A DNA stretch of 64,000 nt, taken from contig JAYEVK010000152.1 of NCBI GenBank assembly GCA_036346275.1, positions 62,001 through 126,000 of the forward strand, read 5' to 3'. A program made the position numbers and the translations under genes. The notes below the pieces were generated by a model. The model was not told the DNA's origin. It made no database searches and saw only the letters and a program-made list of their open reading frames with translations. This stretch comes from Otatea glauca (lineage: Eukaryota; Streptophyta; Magnoliopsida; Poales; Poaceae). Below are positions 32,801-42,648 of this stretch, piece after piece (within the stretch, counting starts at the first letter, position 1; the number at the start of each line of letters is the position of its first letter).

Positions 32801-34206
32801 AATCCTGTTTGTTCTTTTGCTAATAGTTGATGTATTGTCATATTTTCTATGCCCTAGAATTTATAATGCATTTTTACTGTCAACCCACCTAAACAGTAGG
32901 CTATCTGCTATAGACAATGCTGTTCATATTATTCCTCCACAATTTATTAAACACTGTTTGGTTCGTGGAGAAGTTAAAAGATATTACTGCCCATAAAACA
33001 CAGTTTAGTTTCTAGTAATTTTCTGAGGTTGTTAGGTACCACGATCTATCTTGCAACATAATAGATGGTTTTCTTGGACTTGCACTTTGCAGGTATGGAA
33101 ACCATCCTTCTCTTTTGGGCATTGAGCTTCTGAATGAACCTTCTGCGGCTGCAGTTCCTTTAGATGTTCTGGTGCCCTACTATATGAAGGGCTACCAAAT
33201 TGTGCGAAATCATTCACCAACCGCATACGTTATTCAATGCCAAAGAATAGGAAATGCAGACCCTATGGAGCTCTTTCAAGCCAATGTTGGTATTTCAAAT
33301 GTTGTAGTTGATTTACATTACTACAACTTGTTTGACCCATATTTTGCCAGCATGACTTCCACTCAGAACATTGAATTCATTTACAAGATGAGGGCACTGC
33401 AATTAAAAGCTCTTAGCAGCTCAAACTTGCCTCTTGTTTTCATCGGTATGTTTACCTACTTACATTTGTACACAGTTTTCATCACCGGTGGTCCCTTTAC
33501 AAATTTTAGAGAGATCACACGTACCACTGTTCTGTTGTAGTTTAGTACTGTAGTAGGTTTACCGGATCTTGTATTGATATTAAATTCAGCATTCATTTTT
33601 TATCATTGCATAGTCATTGCTCGTTACAGGTTCTTCATTTGGTTTCTTTTTAAGATGTGACAACTAGCAGTCATGTCAAACATTTGTTATACTCATTCTA
33701 CAGGCTTGACATTTTTCTTATTCCATGCCCAGAAACATATTTTCTGTTTTTTTTCCTTGAAGGCATATGGGCTCTTTCTGTAGTCATATATGATGTCTTG
33801 ATTTGTAATGAATTTGGGTACTATGCCCCTGTATTGCTCAGGTGAATGGGTTAATGAATGGCACGTGCAGAATGCATCGCAGAATGAATACCAGATGTTT
33901 GGCAGAGCTCAGTTGGATGTTTATGAGAAAGCCTCCTTTGGGTGGTCGTATTGGACACTTAAGAATGACAGGATGCATTGGGACTTCGAATGGAATATTC
34001 AGAATAAATACCTACTACTCAGTAAGTAACAATACCAGCATTAACCTAAGCCTGTATTTCTCTTCTCATTGCAATATTGCATAGATCAGCCTAGAACTCC
34101 TGCTCAATTTTTTAATTGTACTGCCTAACACTCTAATTTTATAGAAGTAAATGCGCCATTGGAGAATGGAGCATCATTTAGTAGGGAATACCTTGAAAAT
34201 TTGTGA
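29884..34206 (+). CDS. Glycoside hydrolase family 5 beta-glucanase/glucosidase with fascin-like domain (GH5BG type)
   Basis: Ten exons join into an unbroken frame of 516 residues: 29884-29947, 30507-30613, 30712-30831, 31467-31649, 31762-31920, 32042-32211, 32327-32479, 33093-33445, 33842-34021, 34145-34206. All introns are GT-AG and the phases agree. Residues 1-21 are a signal peptide (MDHLLGFLLLSWFLFPSCRC), so the product should enter the secretory pathway and reach the wall or apoplast. VNLGGWLVVEGWIKPSLFD opens the catalytic barrel. Exons 3-5 (about 58-211) form the inserted fascin-like module. VRIPVGWW and IIDLHAAPGSQNG follow. The acid/base is Glu334 in LLNEP and the nucleophile Glu438 in IGEW. 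Plant relatives hydrolyse beta-1,3/1,4-glucosides and release flavonoid or hormone sugars. The exact substrate is not predictable here. Retaining exon 9's intron would end the protein at 34029 instead. Confidence 0.92.
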
Positions 34207-34364
34207 GCCGATGATCATTCAAAGTTCATTTTGGATCTTACCAATTCTTACTACGAAATGCAACTTTTGTTTAGGTGGTTCATCATTGCTGAAGACGCCA
34301 AGCTGCGTACTCCTACTACTGCTAGCAATAGGATGGGGAACTTTGATGCTATGACTCTCCATTC

Positions 34365-34366
<2 letters not shown>

Positions 34367-34394
<28 letters not shown>
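34367..34394. repeat. (CAG)9 microsatellite in the GH5 3' UTR
   Basis: Nine CAG units lie 161 bp after the GH5 stop codon. They sit between two copies of CTGCTAGCAATAGGATGG (about 34317-34334 and 34398-34415), so the repeat tract is inside a short direct duplication. Confidence 0.9.
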
Positions 34395-34395
<1 letters not shown>

Positions 34396-34415
34396 CTCTG
34401 CTAGCAATAGGATGG

Positions 34416-36310
34416 CCAAGGTAGCCTGGAGGATCACACAGTAGTACATCTGTACATGTTTAAGTGCTCGTTTGCTTCTGTTGTTGCCTGCTGGCCCCAT
34501 ATTTTCCTGTTCTTTACATTCTTTTAGTGGCAAAATACTCGTCTATGTACAGCATACCGATAGTCTTTTTCCCCAAAACACTTCGAATGCTCTAAGCGGC
34601 ATTGTTTAGGATAGAGTTAGTAGCATTGGACCTGACAGGAAGCGAAAGTGCAGCTGTTGCGAACTAATAGCGCAACTGGCGAGTGTCATTATGTGTTGCC
34701 GGAACAGGACGGGAACGACCCAACGGTCGTGATGCGAGTTTGGCCGGATCCACGTGGAGTGGACTTTCTGTTTTTTCTTTCAGGTTTACCCGTTGCCTTT
34801 CCAGAGCATTTCTCCCGCGGTGGTCCCACTCTACCTACTGTAATGGATTGTGACGCCGTTCTAATGACGTGGTTTGTGTTATAGAAGTATAGTAGACGAT
34901 AAGTGTAATCTGCTGTTGCTTTCGCGGTGAGGAATAATTTATATTTGCAATTTTGTGAGGCCGATGGCTAGGTCTAGACCAATACCCAGTCTACCAGTCT
35001 ACCAAACGTTTTTCCCGTTTTGGTGTGGTCTCGGCACACTGCCGCGCCTGCAAATTGATGCTACGTTGCGTGCGTGCGCATCCATCGGAACCAAAGGGAA
35101 CGGATTTCATGATAGCACTGCACAAGAGTTCATTGATGTGGTGGATGAATTGATTTGATAGTCGCACTGCTTATGTAATCTAGGGTACTAGAATCATGCG
35201 ATGCTTCCAAAAAAAAATGTTGTGTTTTGTGAACGAAGTTGAGACTAGAGAGAACTACAGCATTTTGGAGTCTGGACATGAGTTTATCGTTGATCTAGCT
35301 TCATAAATCTCTCTCTTTTTAAATCTAGCTCTCTCGCATATGCATTTACAAATTTAGCCTATTTCCCACTCCTCTATTGCGCTCGGCAAGCTCGGAGCTC
35401 GCCAGTGCCACAGCAGCTCGCAAAGAGTGGGAGCAAGAGCTTTCGCGCTGCTCGGGTGCGGCAGCGGTGCTTGCTCGCGCACACCCATGCGTTGTCGCTC
35501 TTTACGCGGTGGAGGAGGTCGTTTTTGCAAAAAAAAAAGATTTGAGAGGCTAATTTGTAGAAAAACAACATTCAGGGAACTAAATATAAACTGTGTTCGA
35601 TGTACATCGATCAGAACTTCGGAAGTTCACTCCTGTATGCAGAGCCGTAGCTTTCTTTTGCCAGGTTACGTTGGCAGAGCGGACCTGCTACTTGAATAGT
35701 CAATAGTGCACTAGCTTTTAGTTTGCGAGGCACAAGGAAGAGCACTTTAGTCTTCAAAAAGAAAAAAAAAAGGAAGAGCAACGCCATCACGCGTAGTCCA
35801 CCAACCCCGAAGGAGATCAAGTACAAATGTACAATTGTCCAGACGGCACAGCCACGCCAAGTTCTTGGACCTGTGACCTTCACAAGTTACCATTTGCAGC
35901 TCCAAACCAATGGTCTGATGTTCCCATGAACCCATCTGCCCCACAGAAACTCTAGGTTGAGCAAGTTCAACCTTCCGTTGCGCCGTACCTTGCATCGCAA
36001 ATGATTGAATTCGTTAGGACCAACGGCCATGATGCATGCTTGCCCATCGTCGTTCAAGCTTGCACCACCGGCGGCCGTAAGCCCAGCGGCCAACCAAATC
36101 CCAAATGCAACGCAATCACGTATCTGATTTAGTGCCTTTCATGTGTTTTCTCCAGCCACACAAATGCAAAGCACGCCTCTCCAAAGTCCAATCCATGCAC
36201 CGGCACGACCTACTCTAAAAAGCTGGACGGTCGCGAACGCCAAAAATCCCAGTGAACCCACCAAATCTGACCTGGCCGCCACTGCGCCTTCCCTCGCTAC
36301 GCTTCGCTCG
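34416..36310. other. GH5-ATL intergenic region
   Basis: No gene recognised. 35320-35600 has a weak inverted arrangement (TTTACAAATTTAGCCT versus AGGCTAATTTGTAGAAAA) around a GC-rich core and may be an eroded MITE. A frame at 34648-34884 and others show no domain. Confidence 0.35.
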
Positions 36311-36318
36311 TTTTTATA
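36311..36318 (+). promoter_or_regulatory. Candidate TATA box of the ATL gene
   Basis: TTTTTATA lies 40 bases before the ATL start codon in GC-rich surroundings. This would imply a very short 5' UTR. It is a pattern match only. Confidence 0.35.
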
Positions 36319-36357
36319 CCTCGGCGAGCGCCCGCGACTTCGTCAAAGAAACCCCAG

Positions 36358-37512
36358 ATGCCGACGCCTCGCCACCGTGCGCTGCTGCTCGCCGCGCTCC
36401 CACTGCTCCTCGCGGCCGCCGCAGCGGCGCAGGTAGACGAGTCGAGGGACAGGAGCAACGACCGCCGCGCGCCGGGCGCGACCCAGCCGCCCAGCTTCAG
36501 CGCGCCCATGGTCGTGCTCATCGCGGCGCTCATCGCGGCCTTCTTCTTCATCGGCTTCTTCTCCATCTACATCCGCCAGTGCGGCCGTGGCAGCTCCACG
36601 GGCCCAGCCATCCCGGCCGCGGCGCTCCTCGCACTCTCGCGGCAGCAGCAGAACCAGCGGCGCGGGCTCGACCCCGCCGTGGTCGCGTCGTTCCCCACCA
36701 TGAAGTACGCCGAGGCCAGGGAGCTCCGGGACGGGGGCAAGGACGCCGTGCTCGAGTGCGCGGTCTGCCTCAGCGAGTTCGACGAGGAGGAGGAGCTCCG
36801 CCTCCTGCCCAAGTGCAGCCACGCCTTCCACCCCGACTGCATCGGCGAGTGGCTCGCCGGCCACGTGACCTGCCCCGTTTGCCGCTGCAGCCTTGACCCC
36901 GAGGAGCCCGCCTCGGCTGAAGCGAACAGCTTCGGCGAGGCGTCCTGGGAGCAGCAGGAGGTGGCCATCGGCGTGAACCGCGAGGGTGCCGAGGAGGAGA
37001 GGAGAAGGGAGGCGATGGAGCTGGAACGGATCGGGAGCCAGCGACGCGCGGTGCGGTCCCGGTCGGGGCGACCGCTCCCGCGGTCGCACTCCACGGGTCA
37101 CTCCCTCGCCACGCGCCTCGACGGCGACCTCGAGCGGTTCACGCTGCGTCTGCCGGAGCACGTGCGCAGGGGGATGGTCGCCGCGGGCGAGGAGAGCCTG
37201 CGCCGCACGGGGGGACGCGAAGAACGCGGCGGTGGAGCCCGGAGCGCGCGGATCGGTCGTTCGGACCGGTGGCCATCGTTCATCACGAGAACTTTCTCCT
37301 CGAGGGTGCCGTTCTGGGCGGCGTCGAGGAGGGCGCCGGACGCGGAGGTAGGAGTGGAAGGCTCCACCACGCCCGCCTCCGTGACAGTGAGTTCAGCTAA
37401 GGGGAGCGTGCGCTTCGACTGCCTCGGCGGCGGTGGCGGCGTCTCGGGGGCCAGAGTTGGTGCCGTGGCCAGCGACAGCGAGGAGGAGAAGCCAATTACC
37501 CAGCAAGTTTGA
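36358..37512 (+). CDS. RING-H2 finger E3 ubiquitin ligase, ATL family (ATL6/ATL31-like)
   Basis: A single-exon gene of 384 residues. Residues 1-24 are a hydrophobic leader. One membrane helix spans about 50-72 (MVVLIAALIAAFFFIGFFSI). The ATL-specific GLD motif is at 103-105. The RING-H2 domain covers 134-175 with Cys134, Cys137, Cys153, His155, His158, Cys161, Cys172 and Cys175 as zinc ligands and Trp165 for E2 contact. The C-terminal block RFTLRLPEHVRRGMV is shared with ATL6 and ATL31, which act in defence and carbon/nitrogen responses by ubiquitinating membrane-linked targets. The start is chosen because it gives the leader and is the first in-frame ATG. All key residues are present, so the gene looks functional. 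Strong GC3 bias is typical of grass intronless genes. Large open frames on the other strands here are shadows. Confidence 0.95.
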   Translation: MPTPRHRALLLAALPLLLAAAAAAQVDESRDRSNDRRAPGATQPPSFSAPMVVLIAALIAAFFFIGFFSIYIRQCGRGSSTGPAIPAAALLALSRQQQNQRRGLDPAVVASFPTMKYAEARELRDGGKDAVLECAVCLSEFDEEEELRLLPKCSHAFHPDCIGEWLAGHVTCPVCRCSLDPEEPASAEANSFGEASWEQQEVAIGVNREGAEEERRREAMELERIGSQRRAVRSRSGRPLPRSHSTGHSLATRLDGDLERFTLRLPEHVRRGMVAAGEESLRRTGGREERGGGARSARIGRSDRWPSFITRTFSSRVPFWAASRRAPDAEVGVEGSTTPASVTVSSAKGSVRFDCLGGGGGVSGARVGAVASDSEEEKPITQQV

Positions 37513-37975
37513 GCGCTGAACGTGGGGCTTACAGCTCGCGTCATGTGCTGCCCACTTGTTCGGTTCAAACGGCGATGCACGGCACGCGTTAGCGGATCGT
37601 TTAACCAGAAACCAATGCGCGGCGATGGATTGAAAAATGAGATTATCCAGGACTCTATCGTTTCTCGGTCTACCGCCATGTGATCTTCGGGGAAGCAGCT
37701 CACGCAGGCACGAATGAAGGGACACCGCTAAAAGGATGGTTTCGTTCTATTGAAAATGGTTGCTGACTTGCTTCTTTCTTTCTCCTTGCATTATTAACCT
37801 TTTTTGGAGAGATAAAAGTGGCGTACAAATGTTCAAGGTGCGGGTTTTTCTTTACCGTTGAAAATTGGAGCGGAGTCGGTGTACTTTTGTACAGGAGACG
37901 GAGCTGAAAAGTTAAACTCTAAAGGATGGCCTATAAATATTGAAAGATTCATGTGATCCTTTTCAATGTCAACAC
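37513..37975. other. ATL 3' flank, no further gene
   Basis: Contains the probable ATL 3' UTR and then AT-rich sequence with no recognisable element. Confidence 0.4.
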
Positions 37976-38386
37976 TTTTTAGTCCGTGACAAAAAATTTC
38001 ACCTTCGAAATAATTATAAAAATAGCTTCTCTTTCACCACGAAAACATCAGCAGATGACATATGTCACCTGTCGCGCTGGTGGGTTGTGGCAAGTACTAC
38101 CGAGGTCCCATAGGTCGGCAAGCATTTGTGTCATTAATCATACACTTTAATTAAGTAATCACTTGATTAACCACTTAATTAATAACTTTTGCTTAATTAA
38201 ATAGGTGCATTCGTGTTACCGAAGTCCCATGGCTCGGTAGGTGCTTCTTTCGAGTACTTGTTGTGCAGTGCCTCCTGCCACTATACTGGCAGGTAACACA
38301 TATTGTCTTGGCGCTTTCATGATTAAGGAGGGAGCTATTTTTATAATTACGTTTGAAAATAGATTAAATTTGTAAAAAAGAAAACC
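37976..38386. mobile_element. Inverted-repeat element (MITE), about 410 bp
   Basis: The arms AATTATAAAAATAGCT (38021-38036) and its reverse complement (38333-38348) are the clearest part. Inside, CATATGTCACCTG pairs with CAGGTAACACATA, and TACCGAGGTCCCAT pairs with ATGGGACTTCGGTA from the other arm. The whole could fold into one long hairpin. Outer ends are approximate and no clear target duplication was seen, so the family (Mutator-like by general look) is uncertain. Confidence 0.6.
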
Positions 38387-38599
38387 TTATCAAAGGGCTA
38401 AAAAAAAGTGATAGCCTGTCGTTTCCTAACAATAGCTTAGCTTGTCGTAGATAACCTTATAAGGTTATTAGTATAGTGCCCGTGCTAACGCTACGACGGT
38501 AGTACACTCGTTTATCAATTAAATGAGAAGATAAGTATGAATATAACACTTAATAATAAATAATCACAGTGCCCGTATGCGAGTACAAAAATGAAGATA

Positions 38600-39038
38600 T
38601 AACACTCAATAATATTTTTCTCTAAACGTTTCCCGTATGCTCTTAAGACTTATTCTTATGTCTTGAGGATGTTTTCTCAAGACTCATTCCACTTGTATTT
38701 TAGTATTTCAATTAAGAAACACTTCCTGAGGATAGGTGAACCCTGTAAGTACGTTGTAGAGCATCATCAGTATAGATCTACTTTACAACCTTATAAAAAG
38801 TGATTAATAAAATACAGAGTACCGACCATGTAGATCTGTGCATTAAACTGTTGACCATTCCAGATGTGCATGAAGTTCATGACAAAATAACTTGTCAAGT
38901 TCCTGCACAACATTTAATTGCTACATGTAAGTACACAAAAATTTAACTATTTACTAATCATGTGTAGATAACTTACCGGTCTATTGTTTTTGGAACAGAC
39001 TTTGGAGCTACAATACGCCAATCATAGATATCATCGTT
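38600..39038. other. Helitron interior, no gene recognised
   Basis: AT-rich DNA. A diverged second copy of the terminal phrase (AGTGCCCGTATGCGAGTACA at 38570-38589, then AAGATATAACACTCAATAAT) precedes it, suggesting a partial duplication of the Helitron end. Confidence 0.4.
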
Positions 39039-39702
39039 CTATGAGGGATTTACTATCCTTATAGCACGATCGAATATTATACCAATTTTTTGTATTCTAT
39101 CAAGATAGTAACTGAATGGTTTATCCGTTGAAACCCATCCGGGTAGAGGTGTTGGATCAATAACGGAGATAACCCTGTTCTTCATGTCGAACGATAACAT
39201 GTTGAATCGTCCTCCGTGATAAAAAGGCAGCATAATCTACAAATATAGACATTATATGTTTTGCACACATATATAACATAATAAAGCGTCAAACAATTTA
39301 TTAAGCAAAGCTTACCATTCGGCATTCAGACAACGCAATTCCAGTCTCAGACCAAGCATCAAATAATTTTGCAAGCTTCTCATCTTCAACCTTGACACGA
39401 AACTTATGGTACCGTCGGTAATTACAAAATGGCTGTGATAAATTAAAACATTAAAAAATAGTCAGTTGATTATTGCATAATGTGTACATATATAACGCAA
39501 AAATATGAAAACATACGCAGAACTGTAAATCTAGGTAGTGGCATATGGGATCCCTAAAATACATGGTTTCATCGCTTGCGAGCATGCGCACCCCTGCATT
39601 AAAGCAATCAATGTCCATAGGTTTTCTACCATCAAGTATTTCTTGGAGTTTCTCGAGTGTTATGCTTATAGGGTAAGGCTTGGAGTTTCACACCCATTCT
39701 TT
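39039..39702 (-). pseudogene. Ulp1-like cysteine protease (C48 family) gene fragment
   Basis: Three minus-strand exon blocks with GT-AG borders are visible. 39702-39517 reads SITLEKLQEILDGRKPMDID, then CFNAGVRMLAS. 39432-39316 reads YHKFRVKVEDEKLAKLFDAW. 39236-39039 reads MLPFYHGGRFNMLSFDMKNR, then VISVIDPTPLP. The layout (DxxxFN region, then a GGHxxML-type His region followed by the VIDP Asp) resembles the grass Ulp1-like proteases often found in transposons. The position where the catalytic His is expected is Arg (GGRF), a stop interrupts the first block, and no catalytic Cys region follows. A further upstream block may lie at about 40005-39800. It is probably captured or element-derived and not functional. 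Confidence 0.6.
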
Positions 39703-40469
39703 CTGTAAAAGATGCTTTGTGTTAGATATTAACACTAATCGACTTAACACGTACAAAAGAGTAGCTATGTGTATGAAGGCATAAAAAATAGTAGAAATAA
39801 TAAGAATCACATACCCCAAAGCATCTCCATCAGTTATAGACATGATTTAGCCACAAATCGCATTGGCCGTCTCTTTAAAGCTAACACAATTCACTTGAGT
39901 GCTATGCCAGGCAATAGTGCATCTTCTCTCATTTCCTGTAGTGTGTCTAAAATCACACATTCATTTGGATCTACTACTTCTTCGGTACTGGAAACTCCAT
40001 CTTAGGCATCCTTTTTTGCAGTTTAGAGGCGAATCAAAAATGATGGTAGCTAATTTTGATCTGAAATTAGTCATGTCTTGCTACGCAAAAATATTAAAAT
40101 GCATTAACTTTATACGAAACACATGTGTAAACACGTAATAATAACTTTTTTACAATTACCTGACTAATATTGTCAGTTAGTCCATCTCCCGTCCAGTACT
40201 CCATGTAATTTAATATAAATAGGCCACATGATACACTACAACCAAACGTTGAACATTCGAACATTTTAATATATTGCTTTAGTTTGGAGCAAGTACTCTA
40301 AAAATTCATAGCTTTAGTAAAGTAACGGACAAGTGGGTCATGTATAATTTAACAATAGCAAATATAGATAGGAAAGCAACTAAATCTTCTTCAATCTACC
40401 ATATTTAGTAAAGTGTGTAACCACCAACCAGGCTCTAACAATTCTTGTTCTGTGCGCGTGCGAGAGCAG

Positions 40470-41883
40470 ATGTCTCGGTGATGAACGGTGCACAGATATT
40501 CATGAAGCAGGACTTGAAGATTACGAACACGCAGATCGAGATCCTCGCCGACATCATCAACATCTTCTCGCTAGTCGGCTCGCTCGTGGCAGGACGGACG
40601 TCCGACTAGATCGGCTAGCGGTACACACCATGGTCCTCGCGTCGGCCATATTCTTCGCGGGCGCCCTAATCATGGGCCTCGCCCCAAGCTACGCGATCCT
40701 CATGCTAGGGCGCTTCATCACCGGCGTCGGTGTCGGCTACGCGCTCATGATCGCGCCGGTGTACACGGCCGAGGTTGCCCCCACCTCGGCCCGCGGCTTG
40801 CTCACGTCCTTCCCCGAGGTGTTCATCAACACCGGGGGTCCTCCTCGGCTACATCTCCAACTTTGCCCTCCACAGCCTCCCCGTTCACATCAGCTGGCGC
40901 GCCATGTTCCTGGTCAGCGTCGTGCCGCCCGTCTTCCTCGCCTTGGGCGTCCTTGCCATGTCGGAGTCGCCCCGGTGGCTCGTCATGCAGGGACGCATCG
41001 GTGACGCGTGCCGCGTCCTCCAGAAGACCTCCGACTCGCCCGCCGAGGCCGAGGAGCGGCTCGCAGACATCAAGAACACCATTGGCATCCCCAAAGGGCT
41101 CTCCGACAACGAAGACGTCGTAGCCATCGCCCGCAAGAGTAAGGGCACCCACAGAGAGGGGGTGTGGAGGGACCTGCTGATCCACCCGACGCCACCCGTG
41201 CGCCGCACACTCATCGCCTGTCTTGGCCGCCAGGCCAGTTCTTCCAGCAGGCCTCGAGCATCGATTCTGTCATGCTGTACAGCCCACGGGTGTTCTACAA
41301 GGCCGGCATCAAGTCGAACACAAACTCCTTAGGAGCAACCGTGGCGGTGGGCGCAAGCAAGACGGTCTTCATATTGGTTGCCACGTTCCTCCTCGACCGC
41401 GTCGGCCGGAGGCCGCTGCTTCTCACCAGCGTGGGCGGGATGGTGATCTCTCTCGTCACGCTCGCCTCGGCACTGCACGTGATCGATCATCGCCTGGCGG
41501 GAGAGGCGTCAACGCCATTGGCGGGCGTAAGCATCGCTGCCGTTCTTACGTTTGTGGCTTTCTTCTCGATCGGAATGGGTCCCATCGCATGGGTGTACAG
41601 CTCAGAGATCTTCCCGCTGCGACTGTGCGCTCAGGGTTGCGCTCTTGGCACGGCGATGAATCGGATCATGAGCGGGGCCATCACTATGTCCTTCATCTCG
41701 CTCTACAATGCCATCACCATCGCCGGGAGCTTCTACCTCTACGCTGGCATCGCTGCCGCCGGATGGATGTTCATGTTCTTCTTCCTGCCGGAGACGAGGG
41801 GCAGGACCTTGGAGGACACTGTGAAACTCTTCGGCGGTGGTGATGGCCAGGAAAAGGAAGATGAACGTGAGGAAAGTTGGTGA
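40470..41883 (+). pseudogene. Polyol/monosaccharide transporter (MFS) pseudogene, exon 2 only
   Basis: The homology begins exactly after a GCAG acceptor at 40469 with DVSVMNGAQIFMKQDLKIT, the first residues of exon 2 in plant polyol transporter (PLT) genes. Exon 1 with the first membrane helix is absent. It continues through LMLGRFITGVGVGYA, SESPRWLVMQGR, FQQASSIDSVMLYSPRVF, DRVGRRPLLL, and LPETRGRTLEDT, to the stop at 41881. Breaks: two TAG codons in the DWIGRRY-equivalent region (near 40607-40619), a 2-base insertion there, and frameshifts near 40840 and 41220. Capture of a genomic piece including the intron border fits Helitron gene capture. In intact relatives the protein imports polyols or hexoses with protons across the plasma membrane. 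Confidence 0.88.
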
Positions 41884-41907
41884 GATATTATCAGAAGATC
41901 GATGCGC

Positions 41908-42006
41908 ATGCATGAATGGAAGAAAATTAAGCGCGCGATTCATGGTACTGACTGGTATGGTAAATATTGAATCGAAATCAAATGGGTTTAGATTTGCAAC
42001 ATAATT
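41908..42006. repeat. About 100-bp direct repeat, copy 1 (partner 59849-59946)
   Basis: The segment from ATGCATGAATGGAAGAAAAT to TTTAGATTTGCAACATAA is nearly identical to 59849-59946. The partner lies close to the 5' end of the outer Helitron. The two copies are in the same orientation 18 kb apart. Confidence 0.9.
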
Positions 42007-42018
42007 TTCTTCCATTCA

Positions 42019-42290
42019 TGCCGCCCGCCATGCGCATCAGCACCTCCGTGCAGTCCACGCGCCGCACGTCCCACCCCTCCAGCGTGCTCATCCTCCTGAT
42101 CTTCTCCACCTGCGCGACCACCAGCCCGAAGGTGTTGCCCTTGATCTCCTCCACGTCTGCGCTCGCCAAAGATCGCCTCCGCGAGCGGCGTCGGCGACAA
42201 CCAGCGGCAGCGGCGTCAGCCTCCGCTGCCTCCCGCTCCGCGCGAAGATACGCGTCCATCTCCGGTAGGCCAATCGCGCGGCGCAAGCCC
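42019..42290 (-). pseudogene. Unidentified captured coding fragment
   Basis: The minus-strand frame reads LPEMDAYLRAEREAAEADAA, then VEEIKGNTFGLVVAQVEKIR, RMSTLEGWDVRRVD. Its codon-like composition and sharp edges against AT-rich Helitron DNA suggest a captured exon. I do not recognise the family. Confidence 0.4.
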
Positions 42291-42622
42291 CTGGTGTATT
42301 AGTTTTATTTCATGCAATTCTATGGAGTATTAAAAAGCGCCTCGTATATTTGTTGTGATTCTTCCATATTTATCCCGCGCATGCATGCACAATCTCATGC
42401 ATTAATTGACGTTCAACCTTCCAATAGAGTTCAGTGGTTTGGCCATAATGATGCATGCATGCATGATCTGCCGCATGCATGCACGATTGCCTTTCACAAT
42501 TAGTAGCCTTTCCGTTTCAACCTTTCACAGCCGAGCTTTCCATTTCAACCTTCCAACTTTAGCTGCTCGAGTTTCCTTCTCCACGTCGCGCTCGCCTTTT
42601 CCCAACGCCACGCTCACCGAGC

Positions 42623-42648
42623 ATGGATGCTGTAGCCGAAGACGAGCA
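42623..42648 (+). pseudogene. First part of a small ORF split by the inner Helitron
   Basis: ATG at 42623 opens MDAVAEDE. The inner Helitron follows directly, and the same frame resumes at 44472 (DAADGGAQGMACSPMP) to a stop at 44584-44586, giving 46 residues in all. An exon 44695-44842 with AG/GT borders lies beyond. The source gene is not recognised. Confidence 0.4.

Noticed and set aside
35320..35600. Possible MULE-MITE or Pack-MULE between GH5 and ATL
   Set aside because: Inverted similarity is limited to about 16 bp, and neither clear ends nor a target duplication could be found.
36343..37703. Long minus-strand and alternate-frame ORFs (up to 272 codons) over the ATL gene
   Set aside because: They are shadows of a GC3-rich coding sequence; only the plus frame at 36358 has a leader, membrane helix and RING-H2 domain.
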